This document shows positions 1-9,600 of a stretch of 64,000 nucleotides of DNA, one piece after another. Numbering within the stretch: position 1 is the stretch's first letter; every line of letters starts with the position of its first letter. The stretch is taken from positions 806,001-870,000 of the forward strand of contig NZ_VFMU01000001.1 of assembly GCF_006715225.1 (NCBI RefSeq), written 5' to 3'. Source of the stretch: Arthrobacter sp. SLBN-112 (GTDB taxonomy: Bacteria; Actinomycetota; Actinomycetes; Actinomycetales; Micrococcaceae). The position numbers and the translations under genes were made by a program. The notes under the pieces were generated by a model. That model did no database searches. It was not told where the DNA came from and worked only from the letters and a program-made list of their open reading frames with translations.

Positions 1-1235
1 ACGTCGCCTGGGACATTCGAGGCATCGAAGTGGATGCCACAACACAGGTTGCCGGCGTAGGAGACCGCAGCGACGCCGAGCCGCACGTTGCCGGCAAGCA
101 CCGCAACCGGCCAGAGCGCGGTGACCGGAGCCCCCGCGAGGAGAAAAGCCCCTTTCGGGCCCGGCACGTTGGTGACGAACCCGCCCACCAGATGCTGCCT
201 TCTGGCGAGGTGGTCCATGACGCGCGCGCCGATCGGGCCGCGCATGAACTCCAGGGTGCCCTGGTCCCTCGCCCGCAGCTTCTCGTCACGCGTCTGGGCT
301 GCGATGAGCCGCAAGCGCTCATCCGGGTCCGGCTCGCCGAGTGGCAGCCGCACCAGCATGACTCCCACCTGATTGCCCGCAGTCCCGCGGCGCCGCAGAG
401 CCACCGGTTCCGAGACCGGCAACCAAGCCGGAACCGGTTCACCGGCCGCCAACAAAGCTGCCCGGAAGCCAGCCGCCGACGCAGCAAGCAGTGCATCGTT
501 GACGGTGGCACCCCACGGGCGCACCGCCGCTTCAAGGGCTTCGATTTCTGTCTGCAGGAAAGCGACGCCATGGTGGGCGCTGCGCTCACCGAGCAGCACC
601 GTGCGGCCCACGCCCTGGCCCCATAAAGTTTTGCGGATGCGGCTAAGCCCCGTCCCAAGTCGACGAAGTGTGCTGCGCGGATCGTTCCGGGGATGGCGCC
701 GCGGAGCCTCCGCCGGCCCGCGCGCAGACGGCTGGTTCAATGGGCTCTCCACCGGTTCTCCGGGGTCAAAAAGCCGCTGCACGATGACAGCCGCCGTCAT
801 CCCGTCGGCCACCGCGTGATGGATACGCAGCACGACGCCGAGTCCTCCCGCTGTGGCACCCGGTACCACCAGGATCTCCCACATCGGACGGTCCCCTGCC
901 AGCGGCTGCCCCATAAGCTCAGCGCACCTGTCCCCAAGTCCTGTGAGGCCATCCACGGGCTCTACGGCGCGGATGTGGTGCTCGAGGTCGGGAATGGCTT
1001 CAATCCAGTGGTGTCGACGGCCTGCTTGGACGGCGGTTTTGCGGAGTGCCGGCAGCTGCGCAATCCGTTCATGGAGGACCGCCCTCAGCGCTGCGATGTC
1101 CGCGGTGCCGTCCGGAGCCAGGAAGCCGCCGGGTGCGAGCAGCGCAGCGACGAGGAACACGTTGACCTGGCCGGCGTGGTCGAGCACCAGGTTCGCCTCA
1201 TCGGCAGGGGCCAGCCGTTGGGTCGCTGGGCGCAT
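1..1235 (-). CDS. WS/DGAT-family acyltransferase, 3' end cut by window edge
   Basis: Reading the minus strand from ATG at 1235 gives 411 open codons that run off the left edge. The start MRPATQRLAPADEANLVL resembles the N-terminus of wax ester synthase/diacylglycerol acyltransferase proteins. The diagnostic condensation motif HHAVADG lies at about residues 144-150 (about position 800), in the context LRIHHAVADGMTAAV. Such enzymes transfer acyl-CoA groups to long-chain alcohols or diacylglycerol to make storage lipid, with the two His and Asp of HHxxxDG at the active site; some relatives have other acyl acceptors. No clear Shine-Dalgarno precedes the ATG, and the frame stays open further upstream, so a longer start (for example TTG near 1300) is possible. 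Family assignment is strong; the substrate is unknown. Confidence 0.88.
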   Translation of the reverse strand, partial: MRPATQRLAPADEANLVLDHAGQVNVFLVAALLAPGGFLAPDGTADIAALRAVLHERIAQLPALRKTAVQAGRRHHWIEAIPDLEHHIRAVEPVDGLTGLGDRCAELMGQPLAGDRPMWEILVVPGATAGGLGVVLRIHHAVADGMTAAVIVQRLFDPGEPVESPLNQPSARGPAEAPRRHPRNDPRSTLRRLGTGLSRIRKTLWGQGVGRTVLLGERSAHHGVAFLQTEIEALEAAVRPWGATVNDALLAASAAGFRAALLAAGEPVPAWLPVSEPVALRRRGTAGNQVGVMLVRLPLGEPDPDERLRLIAAQTRDEKLRARDQGTLEFMRGPIGARVMDHLARRQHLVGGFVTNVPGPKGAFLLAGAPVTALWPVAVLAGNVRLGVAAVSYAGNLCCGIHFDASNVPGD

Positions 1236-1347
1236 GTCTCGAGGGTAGCGGTGAAACAGCCGGACTGTCAGTGGTTCTGCTGGAGACCTGGCGTCATACA
1301 AGGGGACGGCCTCCTGCTCCGGGCGGGCAACGCCCTACCCTTGACAG

Positions 1348-1908
1348 GTGACTTTGACTAACATCCGTACCGCCGCCGCAGGCTCACTCGCCGCCGCCGG
1401 TCTCCTGATTGCCCTCGCCGGCTGTTCCACGCCGGCCGCCAACCAGCCCAGCCCCTCCGCCTCCTCGGCACCGTCTTCGGCCGGCGCTTCATCCAGCGCC
1501 GCAAGCGAACCCTGCGCGGGAGTGAAGGTCATCGTTGATTCCGGCGCCCTGAAGCGGGCCGCCGCGGACACCTCCACCTGCGTCTCCGTGGATGGACCCA
1601 CCGTGGCATCGGCCGTTCTGAGCAAAGCTGACGTGAAGATCGAGGGCACCGCCAAGTACCCCACGAGCTTCGCGTGCCGCGTCAACGGCGTGCCCGCCGC
1701 GGACTTCGACATCAAGCACAAGGGTGGCACGACCCGTGAAGCGTGCGATGACAAAAACACTGTCTCGTATTGGGCACTCTGGGTGAAGCCCGCCGCCGGC
1801 GCGTGGGGTTACGCGCAGGAAGGCCTGGACAGCCTGAAGCTCAACCCCGGCGAGAGCCTTGAACTGCTCTACACGGTGGACAACGAACCGGCAGCCCCCG
1901 CGGCATGA
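1348..1908 (+). CDS. DUF4430-like secreted lipoprotein
   Basis: A 186-residue protein starting at GTG. The N-terminus has a hydrophobic segment ending in a lipobox (LIALAGC, Cys at about 26), followed by a Ser/Pro/Ala-rich linker typical of actinobacterial surface lipoproteins. The C-terminal part (TVASAVLSKA...FACRVNGVPAADF...SYWALWVKP..GAWGYAQEGLDSLKLNPGE) matches the general pattern of DUF4430 domains, which resemble the C-terminal domain of transcobalamin. The stop overlaps the start of the ECF transporter gene by 4 nt (ATGA), so the two are translationally coupled. The likely role is an extracellular capture or docking domain for the coupled importer. No good Shine-Dalgarno is visible before the GTG; a TTGACA hexamer immediately precedes it. 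Confidence 0.75.
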   Translation: MTLTNIRTAAAGSLAAAGLLIALAGCSTPAANQPSPSASSAPSSAGASSSAASEPCAGVKVIVDSGALKRAAADTSTCVSVDGPTVASAVLSKADVKIEGTAKYPTSFACRVNGVPAADFDIKHKGGTTREACDDKNTVSYWALWVKPAAGAWGYAQEGLDSLKLNPGESLELLYTVDNEPAAPAA

Positions 1909-4733
1909 CCTTCCGGCCCGCGCCGTTGCGCGCAGCGGCAGTCCTCGCCGCTGTGTTCATCGCGGCGCGGGTCGTCTACCGCATCCTTTTCAACGGCGCG
2001 GGCACCGGCAGCCCCGTCCTGCTCCACCTGCCGCCGCTAAGGCTTCCCGCCCCCTATGCCCATGTGGTGTTCCTCGGCCCGGTCACCGGGCCCGGGCTGT
2101 GGGCGGCAGTGCTGTCCGCCCTGCCCATCGCCGCGACCATCCTCGGCTTCGGCCTGCTCAATGCCTGGGTGGATATCTCCCGCGGCTTTGTCCGCCTGGC
2201 CCGCGGCGGCCCCCTGCAGGGCGTGGCACGGATGCTGGTGGTGGCGTGGGCGGCGCTTCCCGCACTGGCCGACGCCGTGGCCTCCGTCCGCCTTGCGTTC
2301 CGGTTGCGGGACGAAAAGTTTGGGCCCCGCGCCTTGGTTCCCGTGCTGGAGCGCACCCTGGAACACGCCGGCCGGGTTGCCGCAGCCCTGGAATTGCGCG
2401 GTTTTGGCAGCCGTGGGACGCAGACGCAAGAGTTCGACGGCGGCGCACCGCTTGTGGTCCGGAACGCCCAGTTCCGGATTGGGGACACCTGCATCAACGC
2501 CGACGCGTTTGTTCCGCCGCGCGGCTCGGTCACGGTGGTCACCGGGCCGACCGGCTCCGGCAAGTCCACCATCCTGCGCGGCATCGCCGGCCTGCTCTCG
2601 CACGTGGACGGTGGAACGGTTTCCGGCATGGTGCGGGTGGGCGGACTGGACCGTGCGGCTGCGCCGCCGCGTGACACCGCCCGGCTTCTCGGCGTCGTCC
2701 TGCAGAATCCCCGTGCGGCCTTTGCCACCACCCGGGTCAGCGACGACATTGGCCTGGCTCTGGAGCTGCGCGGCGTGCCGGCCGTTGCCGTGAAGGCGCG
2801 GGTGCTTGAGGTGGCGGAGCGGATCGGGGTTTCCGGGCTGCTGGACCGGAACGTCAGCACCCTTTCGGCCGGTGAGGCGACGCTCGTAGCCATCGCCGCC
2901 GCCGTCGTGGATTCTCCTGCCCTGCTTCTGGCCGACGAACCCCTGGCCGACCTTGACGCCACCGCACGCGCGCGCGTCATCACCGTGCTCAGCGCCCTGG
3001 CCCGGGAGGAGGGTGTCTGCGTCATCGTGGCGGAGCACCGGGCGGAAGCGCTCGCCCCCATTGCCGATTCGTGGTGGACCATCGACGGCGGCGCCCTGGT
3101 GCCGGGTACTGCGCCGTCCGCGCCCGCTGCCCATCCCGAAGCCGCTCCCGGCCGGAAGGTGCCGGATTCCGTGCCCGTGCTCACCGCGGAACACCTCGCG
3201 GTACACCGCAGGGGCAAGCCGCTGGTGCGCGACGCGTCCCTGGCCCTGCACGGCGGCGAGGTGGTGGCCCTGGTGGGGCCGAACGGGGCCGGAAAGTCCT
3301 CCCTCCTGGTGGCGCTGGCCCTGGGTGACGGAGCTGTTAAGGGCAAGGTCGACGGCGGCAGGGTGGCTTTGGTGCCGGACGCCTCGGACGACCTCTTCAC
3401 CAGGGACACTGTCGCCGGAGAGCTGCGCGCGGCCGAGCGGCGCCTGGCGCGGGGAAAGAGCCTCCAGCCTTCTGCGCCCGGATTTGCCGCCACACGCCTG
3501 GCCCGGCTGCGGGGAGGCGTGCAGATTCCCATCGGGCATGAACATCCACGGGACCTGTCCGCCGGCGAGCGCAGGATCCTTGCCATCGCGCTGCAGACCA
3601 TGGACCGCCCGCAGGTGCTGCTGATCGATGAGCCCACGCGCGGCCTGGATCCCGAAGCGCGGGCAGCCGTCTCGGCGGCGCTGCGGGCAGCGGCGGACGA
3701 CGGCGCAGCAGTCCTGATCGCCACCCACGACCTCGAGTTCGCCCGCGGCGCGGGCGCCCGCATCCTGCCGATGCGGGACGGTGTGGCACCTGCAGCCGAA
3801 CCAGCCATCAGCCCCAAGCCGCTTGTCCTCCCACCCCGGCCGGCAGCAACCAGGCCCCAGCCGGCCACCCTCAACGAGCAGGCTGACCCCCAGGACTCTG
3901 TAAAGCCCCGCCGCCTTCGGATGCCGCGCCCGGTCGAGCTGGCAGTCCTTGCAACCGCAAACCTGCTGGCCCTCGCGGCCTTCTGCTGGCCGCTGCTCGC
4001 CGCGGCGCTCCCCGAGGATGCCACGGCCGCCCTCCCCTACGCGGCGCTGGCCATCGCACCCGTGGCGGCTGTCGCCGTCGTGGTGTCCCTCGATGGCTCC
4101 GTCCGGTCGGCACATACCGTGGCGCTGCTGGGCGTCTTGGCCGCCGTCGGTTCCGCTGTCCGGGTGGCGAGCACCGGCGTTGGCGGCGTGGAAGCCGTTT
4201 TCATCCTGCTGATCCTGGCCGGCCGGGCGTTCGGTGCGCGTTTCGGCCTGCTCCTGGGCGCGGCCACCATCGCCGTCTCCAGCGTGCTTTGGGGTGGCGC
4301 TGGGCCGTGGACGCCGTTCCAGATCTTCGCGTGCGCGTGGGTGGGCGCGGGCGCTGGCCTGCTCCCCCGCCGGGTGCGGGGCAGGGCGGAACTGTGGATG
4401 CTGGCCGGTTACGGCGTGGTGGCGTCGTACCTGTTCGGGCTGCTGACCAACCTGTGGTTCTGGCCGTTCGCAGTGGGCGCCGGCACCGGCATTTCCTACG
4501 TTCCGGGGGCGCCGCTGGGCACCAACCTCAGCAGCTTTTTCTTGTACTCGCTGTTGACGTCGACGGCGGGCTGGGACACCCTGCGCGCCGTCACTACGGT
4601 CATCGGCATCGCCGTGGTTGGCCGGGCCATCCTCGCCGCACTGCGGCGCGTGAAGCCGGTGTCCGGCGGGGGCGGGCAGGCCGCGAAGGCCCAATCCACC
4701 CACGTCAGGGACCCGCTACAACTCAGGGCCTGA
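1905..4733 (+). CDS. Single-polypeptide ECF-type importer (T-A-A-S fusion)
   Basis: A 942-residue protein. Residues about 1-190 are hydrophobic and end in an EcfT-like coupling region (ALADAVASVRLAFRLRDEKFG...ALELRGFG). The first ATPase has Walker A GPTGSGKST at 214-222, signature LSAGE and Walker B LLLADEPLADLD. The second ATPase has Walker A GPNGAGKSS at 458-466, signature LSAGE and Walker B VLLIDEPTRGLD. Residues about 670-930 form a multi-spanning membrane domain resembling an ECF substrate-specificity (S) component. Energy-coupling-factor importers normally use separate S, T, A and A' subunits; T-A-A fusions are known in actinobacteria, and here the S-like part appears fused too. Partnership with a DUF4430 lipoprotein suggests a cobalamin or corrinoid substrate. 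That is inference, supported only by the nearby B12-dependent metH. Confidence 0.85.
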   Translation: MTFRPAPLRAAAVLAAVFIAARVVYRILFNGAGTGSPVLLHLPPLRLPAPYAHVVFLGPVTGPGLWAAVLSALPIAATILGFGLLNAWVDISRGFVRLARGGPLQGVARMLVVAWAALPALADAVASVRLAFRLRDEKFGPRALVPVLERTLEHAGRVAAALELRGFGSRGTQTQEFDGGAPLVVRNAQFRIGDTCINADAFVPPRGSVTVVTGPTGSGKSTILRGIAGLLSHVDGGTVSGMVRVGGLDRAAAPPRDTARLLGVVLQNPRAAFATTRVSDDIGLALELRGVPAVAVKARVLEVAERIGVSGLLDRNVSTLSAGEATLVAIAAAVVDSPALLLADEPLADLDATARARVITVLSALAREEGVCVIVAEHRAEALAPIADSWWTIDGGALVPGTAPSAPAAHPEAAPGRKVPDSVPVLTAEHLAVHRRGKPLVRDASLALHGGEVVALVGPNGAGKSSLLVALALGDGAVKGKVDGGRVALVPDASDDLFTRDTVAGELRAAERRLARGKSLQPSAPGFAATRLARLRGGVQIPIGHEHPRDLSAGERRILAIALQTMDRPQVLLIDEPTRGLDPEARAAVSAALRAAADDGAAVLIATHDLEFARGAGARILPMRDGVAPAAEPAISPKPLVLPPRPAATRPQPATLNEQADPQDSVKPRRLRMPRPVELAVLATANLLALAAFCWPLLAAALPEDATAALPYAALAIAPVAAVAVVVSLDGSVRSAHTVALLGVLAAVGSAVRVASTGVGGVEAVFILLILAGRAFGARFGLLLGAATIAVSSVLWGGAGPWTPFQIFACAWVGAGAGLLPRRVRGRAELWMLAGYGVVASYLFGLLTNLWFWPFAVGAGTGISYVPGAPLGTNLSSFFLYSLLTSTAGWDTLRAVTTVIGIAVVGRAILAALRRVKPVSGGGGQAAKAQSTHVRDPLQLRA

Positions 4734-4737
4734 GGAT

Positions 4738-4858
4738 CCCGCCGAAAGATAGTGGCGGAGATATGAGCTGAGACCAATCATGCATCGATTCTGCATGGTT
4801 ATCTTCAAAATCTCGCGCTTTTGTTGCACGGCTTGTGACCCCTAGTCTCATCATTGCA
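4738..4858. other. Intergenic stretch with weak hairpins before the fdhA leader
   Basis: This stretch follows the ECF gene. It contains a small CCGCC/GGCGG inverted repeat near 4738-4758 and an ATGCA/TGCAT repeat around 4781-4797, neither with a T-run, so termination here is uncertain. A promoter for fdhA probably lies toward the right end, but no convincing -35/-10 pair was identified. Confidence 0.3.
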
Positions 4859-5055
4859 AGCTCTTCGATCATCAGAGGCATGAAGAGCTGTCCCATACCC
4901 GTGAAGGGTGCTTCGGTGGCCTGAAACCTGGGGAGGTATCCCTATCGAAGCACCGCTCTCGGGCAATGGGGCAGCGCCTGCAGCGTTGCAGGACCAGTGC
5001 AAGGCCATCCAAATGGAGGGCCTTGCACCAAATACCCCTACCAAAAGGAGTGTCC
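4859..5055 (+). promoter_or_regulatory. Structured 5' leader of fdhA with serial hairpins
   Basis: Four perfect inverted repeats follow one another: AGCTCTTC 4859-4866 with 4882-4889; GGTGCTTCG 4907-4915 with CGAAGCACC 4946-4954, enclosing a smaller GGGA/TCCC hairpin at 4931-4942; CCTGCA 4977-4982 with TGCAGG 4987-4992 closing a GCGT tetraloop; and GTGCAAGGCC 4997-5006 with GGCCTTGCAC 5019-5028. The last hairpin ends 18 nt before the Shine-Dalgarno AAAAGGAG (5043-5050). The arrangement looks like a cis-regulatory RNA or attenuator controlling fdhA. It did not match any riboswitch consensus I could recall (TPP, cobalamin, glycine, SAM, ZTP, THF, guanidine-II). Repeats seen directly; function inferred. 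Confidence 0.5.
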
Positions 5056-6273
5056 ATGTCAGGAAACAGAGCCGTTGCCTACAAAGAACCCGGCGTCGTC
5101 GAAATCATCACCACCGACTACCCGACGTTCGAACTCAAGGATGGGCCTGGCGTCAATCCCGCGAATGTGGGCCGAAAAGTACCCCACGGCGCCATCCTGC
5201 GCACGGTGACCACCAATATCTGCGGCTCGGACCAGCACATGGTCAGGGGCCGGACCACGGCCCCGAAGGACCTCGTCCTTGGCCACGAAATCACCGGCGA
5301 AGTGGTGGAGGTCGGTCCGGATGTGGAGTTCATTAAGGTGGGAGACATTGTCTCTGTACCTTTCAATATCTCCTGCGGCCGTTGCCGGAACTGCAAGGAG
5401 CGCAAGACGGGCATCTGCCTGAACGTCAACCCGGACCGCCCGGGCAGCGCCTATGGCTATGTGGACATGGGCGGCTGGGTGGGCGGCCAAGCCGAATACG
5501 TGCTGGTCCCCTATGCTGACTGGAACCTGCTCAGGTTCCCGGATCGCGACCAGGCCCTGGAAAAGATCATGGACTTGACCATGCTCTCCGATATTTTCCC
5601 CACAGGCTTTCACGGCGCCGTCACCGCCGGAGTTGGCGTCGGATCCACCGTCTACATTGCCGGTGCCGGTCCGGTGGGCCTCGCGGCCGCCGTCGGCGCA
5701 CAGCTGCTCGGTGCAGCGGTGGTGATTGTCGGTGACATGAACGAAGACCGCTTGGCCCAGGCCCGCTCCTTCGGCTGCGAAACGGTGAACGTCACCAAGG
5801 GCGATCCGAAGGACCAGATTGAGCAAATCCTTGGCGTCCCCGAAGTGGATTGCGGCGTGGACGCCGTAGGGTTCGAGGCCCGCGGTCACGGCAAGGACGC
5901 CTCCCACGAGGCCCCCGCCACCGTGCTGAACTCGCTCATGGACATCACCGCTGCAGGCGGCGCCCTTGGCATTCCCGGCCTGTATGTCACCGGCGACCCT
6001 GGTGGAATTGACGAGGCCGCAAAGCACGGTTCACTGTCGCTGTCCCTAGGCACCGGATGGGCAAAGTCCCTGTCCTTTACCACCGGACAGTGCCCCGTCA
6101 TGTCCTACAACCGCCAGCTGATGATGGCGATCCTGCACGACAAGGTCCAGATCGCCAAGGCAGTAAACGCCACAGCGATCCCACTTGAGGATGCACCGCG
6201 CGGTTACGCCGAATTCGACGCCGGGTCGGCAACGAAGTTCGTGCTGGATCCGAACGGATACGTCAAGGCGTAG
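5056..6273 (+). CDS. fdhA: Glutathione-independent formaldehyde dehydrogenase, zinc MDR family
   Basis: A 405-residue zinc-dependent medium-chain dehydrogenase. ATG at 5056 is chosen because AAAAGGAG sits 5-12 nt upstream; the frame is open further upstream, but through the leader hairpins. Catalytic zinc region NICGSDQHMVRGR near residue 55, GHEITGEV near 76, structural-zinc cysteine cluster CGRCRNCKERKTGIC near 108-122, and NAD-binding GAGPVGLAAAVGA near 205. The long loop and overall length are typical of the Pseudomonas putida FdhA type, which oxidises formaldehyde to formate with tightly bound NAD and needs no glutathione. It would serve formaldehyde detoxification or C1 catabolism in the cytosol. 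The transcription unit is probably closed by the hairpin at 6335-6361. Confidence 0.9.
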   Translation: MSGNRAVAYKEPGVVEIITTDYPTFELKDGPGVNPANVGRKVPHGAILRTVTTNICGSDQHMVRGRTTAPKDLVLGHEITGEVVEVGPDVEFIKVGDIVSVPFNISCGRCRNCKERKTGICLNVNPDRPGSAYGYVDMGGWVGGQAEYVLVPYADWNLLRFPDRDQALEKIMDLTMLSDIFPTGFHGAVTAGVGVGSTVYIAGAGPVGLAAAVGAQLLGAAVVIVGDMNEDRLAQARSFGCETVNVTKGDPKDQIEQILGVPEVDCGVDAVGFEARGHGKDASHEAPATVLNSLMDITAAGGALGIPGLYVTGDPGGIDEAAKHGSLSLSLGTGWAKSLSFTTGQCPVMSYNRQLMMAILHDKVQIAKAVNATAIPLEDAPRGYAEFDAGSATKFVLDPNGYVKA

Positions 6274-6334
6274 AACCGCAGCTGGTGGAGGGCCTCGCCC
6301 CACCTTTCAGCGAATCCTTAGCAACCGGCCCCGA

Positions 6335-6361
6335 TGGCACGGGCTTTCAGGGCCCGTGCCA
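6335..6361 (+). terminator. Hairpin terminator after fdhA
   Basis: Perfect 10-bp stem, TGGCACGGGC (6335-6344) with GCCCGTGCCA (6352-6361), and a 7-nt loop. It lies 62 nt after the fdhA stop. There is no T-run, as is common for actinobacterial terminators. Confidence 0.6.
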
Positions 6362-6403
6362 CCGGCGCGCATGCACTCTCCATACATCAGCAAAGGCAAT
6401 CAC

Positions 6404-6592
6404 ATGACCCTTCTCACCGACCAAGAATCAATTCTCCGCCTTAGCAGCAACGGGCAGGAGCATGTCGACATTCGGCTCGAAGCATCGAGTCCGGTGACCG
6501 TTCGGCTGCAGCTGGATGGTGGCTGCAATTGCCAGCATGGCACTCAGGTCCGCCCGGGTTCGTACGTGGACAGCGACCTCGGCGTCCGCTGA
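6404..6592 (+). CDS. Possible small protein of unknown function (62 aa)
   Basis: ATG at 6404 is preceded by CAAAGG about 10 nt upstream. The translation begins MTLLTDQESILRLSSNGQEH and ends with CNCQHGTQVRPGSYVDSDLG. It has two close cysteines (CNC) and no membrane segment or recognised domain. It sits between the fdhA terminator hairpin and the convergent 3' end of metH. The N-terminal part does not have the extreme GC3 composition of neighbouring genes, so it may not be coding. I do not recognise the family. Confidence 0.35.
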   Translation: MTLLTDQESILRLSSNGQEHVDIRLEASSPVTVRLQLDGGCNCQHGTQVRPGSYVDSDLGVR

Positions 6593-6624
6593 CAGCGGCT
6601 GGGCGAAAGACCGCCCGCTTCACC

Positions 6625-9600
6625 TCACACCTTGAAGTACTTCGCCTCCGGGTGGTGGAACACGAACGCGTCCGTGGACTGCTCGGGGTGCAGCATCAGC
6701 TCGTCGCTGAGGATCACGCCCATCCGCTCGGGCTTGAGCAGCTCGGTCACCTTGCGGCGGTCCTCCATGTCCGGGCACGCGGGGTAGCCGAGCGAGAACC
6801 GCGCACCGCGGTAGTCGAGCTTGAAATACCCTGCAGTTTCCTTCGGCTCCTCGGCCGAGAAGCCGAGTTCCTTGCGGATCCGCGCATGCCAGAACTCCGC
6901 AAGCGCCTCGGTGAGCTGCATGACCAGGCCGTTGAGCTCGTAGTAGTCGCGGTACTGGTTGGCGGCGAACATCTTGGACGTGAACTCTTCGATCTTCGAG
7001 CCGGCGGTGACCAGCTGGACCGGCAGGACGTCGATCTGCCCGGATTCGCGCGGCTTCACGAAGTCGGCCAGGCAAAGGTGCCGGTCGCGGCGCTGCCGCG
7101 GGAAATCGAACCGCAGCCGGTCGGTGCCGATCGGACCGCCTGAACCACCGTCGGGGGCGAGCAGGCCCGCCTGGCCCAGGACGCCGTCGCGATCTTCCCC
7201 GTGGTGCAGCACCACCACCTGCTCCCCCTCGGAGACGACCGGGAAGTAGCCGTAGGCGACAGACGCATCGAGCATACCCTCACCAAGGATGCGGTCCAGC
7301 CAGTAGCGCAGGCGCGGCCTGCCCTCGCGTTCCACCAGTTCCTCGTAGGAGGCGCCGTCCTCGCCTCGGCCGGGCTTGAGCCCCCACTGCCCCATGAACG
7401 TGGCGCGCTCATCGAGGAACGCCGAGTAGTCGTGGAGCGAGACGCCGCGCACAATGCGCGTGCCCCAGAACGGAGGCGCGGGCACGGGGTTGTCGGAGAC
7501 GACGTCGGACCGGCCGGGCATTGCCTCGGGCTCGGTCACCGTGAACTTTGCGCCGCCCTTGTGGATCCGCTTCTTCAAAGGCGGCAGGCCGACGTCGTCC
7601 GGCGACGCGCCGCGGGCGACGCGCACCAGCGGTTCCATGAGGGACAGACCCTCGAAGGCGTCCTTGGCGTACCGGACAACGCCGTCGAACTGCTCGGCCA
7701 GGTCCTGCTCGACATAGGCGCGGGTCAGGGCTGCCCCGCCGAGGATCACGGGCCATTTCTTCGCCAGGCCGCGGGACTGCAGTTCCGCGAGGTTTTCCTT
7801 CATCACCACGGTGGATTTCACCAGCAGCCCGGACATGCCGATCACGTCGGCGTTGTGCTCCTCGGCCGCGGCCATGATCTCGGCGATGCCCTGCTTGATG
7901 CCGATGTTGACGACCTTGTAGCCGTTGTTGGTGAGGATGATGTCCACCAGGTTCTTGCCGATGTCGTGCACGTCGCCGCGGACGGTGGCGATCACCATGG
8001 TGCCTTTGCCGGAGGAGTCCGACTTTTCCATGTGCGGCTCGAGCAGGGCGACGGCGTTCTTCATGACCTCGGCGGACTGCAGCACGAACGGCAGCTGCAT
8101 TTCACCGGCACCGAAGCGTTCGCCCACCACCTTCATGCCCTCGAGCAGGTGGTCGTTGATGATGCCGAGCGGGGTCATGCCCTCACTGCGGGCCAAGTCC
8201 AGGTCGGCTTCGAGGCCCTTGCCTTCGCCGTCGATGATGCGCCGTTCCAGCCGCGCGCCCGTGGGCAGCGCCGCGAGTTCGGCGGCGCGCTGGTCCTTGA
8301 GGGCTGCGGTGTCGACGCCGGCGAACATGTCCAGCATGCTGGCCAGGGGGTCGTACGTGGTGTTGCCGTCGGCGTCGTATTCGCGGCGGTCCCAGACCAG
8401 GTCCAGGGCCACCTTGCGCTGCTCTTCCGGCAGGGAAGCGAGCGGGACGATCTTGGCAGCATCGATGATGCCGCTGGTCAGGCCGGCCTGCACGGCCTCG
8501 TGCAGGAACACGGAGTTCAGGACGACGCGGGCTGCCGGGTTCAGGCCGAAGGACACGTTGGAGACGCCGAGGGTGGTGTTGATGCCGGGGTACTTCGTGG
8601 TGATCTGGCGGATCGCCTCGATGGTTTCGATGCCATCCCTTCGGGTCTCTTCCTGGCCGGTGGCGACGGGGAAGGTCAGGCAGTCGACGATGATGTCCTC
8701 GACGCGCATGCCCCATTCGCCCACCAGGGCGTCCACGAGGCGGGAGGCGATGGCCACCTTGCCTTCGGTGGTGCGGGCCTGGCCCTCTTCGTTAATGGTC
8801 AGGGCGATGACGGCGGTGCCGTGTTCCTTGACCAGCGGCATGATGCGGGCGAAGCGGCTGTTGGCGCCATCGCCGTCCTCATAGTTGACGGAGTTGACCA
8901 CCGGGCGGCCGCCGATGAGTTCCAGACCGGCCTGCAGGACGGGCGGTTCGGTGGAGTCGATGACCAGCGGGAGGGTGGAGGCGGACGCGAAGCGGCTCAC
9001 CACCTCCTTGATGTCCGCGACGCCGTCGCGGCCAACGTAGTCGATGCAGACGTCCAGCAGGTGCGCGCCGACGCGGATCTGCTCGCGGGCAATGTCCACG
9101 CAGTCGTCCCAGCGCTCTTCGAGCATTGCTTGGCGGAAGGCCTTGGAGCCGTTGGCGTTGGTGCGCTCACCGATGGCAAGGTACGCGGACTCCTGGTCGA
9201 AGTTCACGTGCTGGTAGAGGGAGGCGACGCCGGCTTCGCGTTCTTCCGGGATTCTTGCCGGCTTTCCGCTGTTGGTCACCACGGCTTTGGCGCGGAAGGG
9301 CGCAAGGCGTTCGACGACGGCGGCCATGTGTTCCGGCGTCGTACCGCAGCAGCCGCCCACCAGGCCCAGGCCGAATTCGCGGACGAACTGCTCGTGCGCG
9401 GTGGCGAGTTCGGTGGGTGAGAGCGGGTAGTGCGCGCCGTTGGCGCCGAGCACCGGCAGGCCGGCGTTGGGCATGCAGGCGATGGCCACGGAGGACTGCT
9501 TGGAGAGGTGGCGCAGGTGCTCGCTCATCTCGTCGGGGCCGGTGGCGCAGTTCAGGCCGATGGCGTCGACGCCGAGCGGTTCTAGCGCGGTGAGGGCGGC

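Noticed and set aside
2037..4703. 888-codon open frame antisense to the ECF transporter
   Set aside because: Low-complexity His/Gly/Gln/Arg composition with no domain motif; the plus strand holds two full ATPases. It is a GC-skew shadow.
7201..9420. 739-codon open frame antisense to metH
   Set aside because: Repetitive Val/Gly/His/Asp composition without motifs; metH is unambiguous on the other strand.
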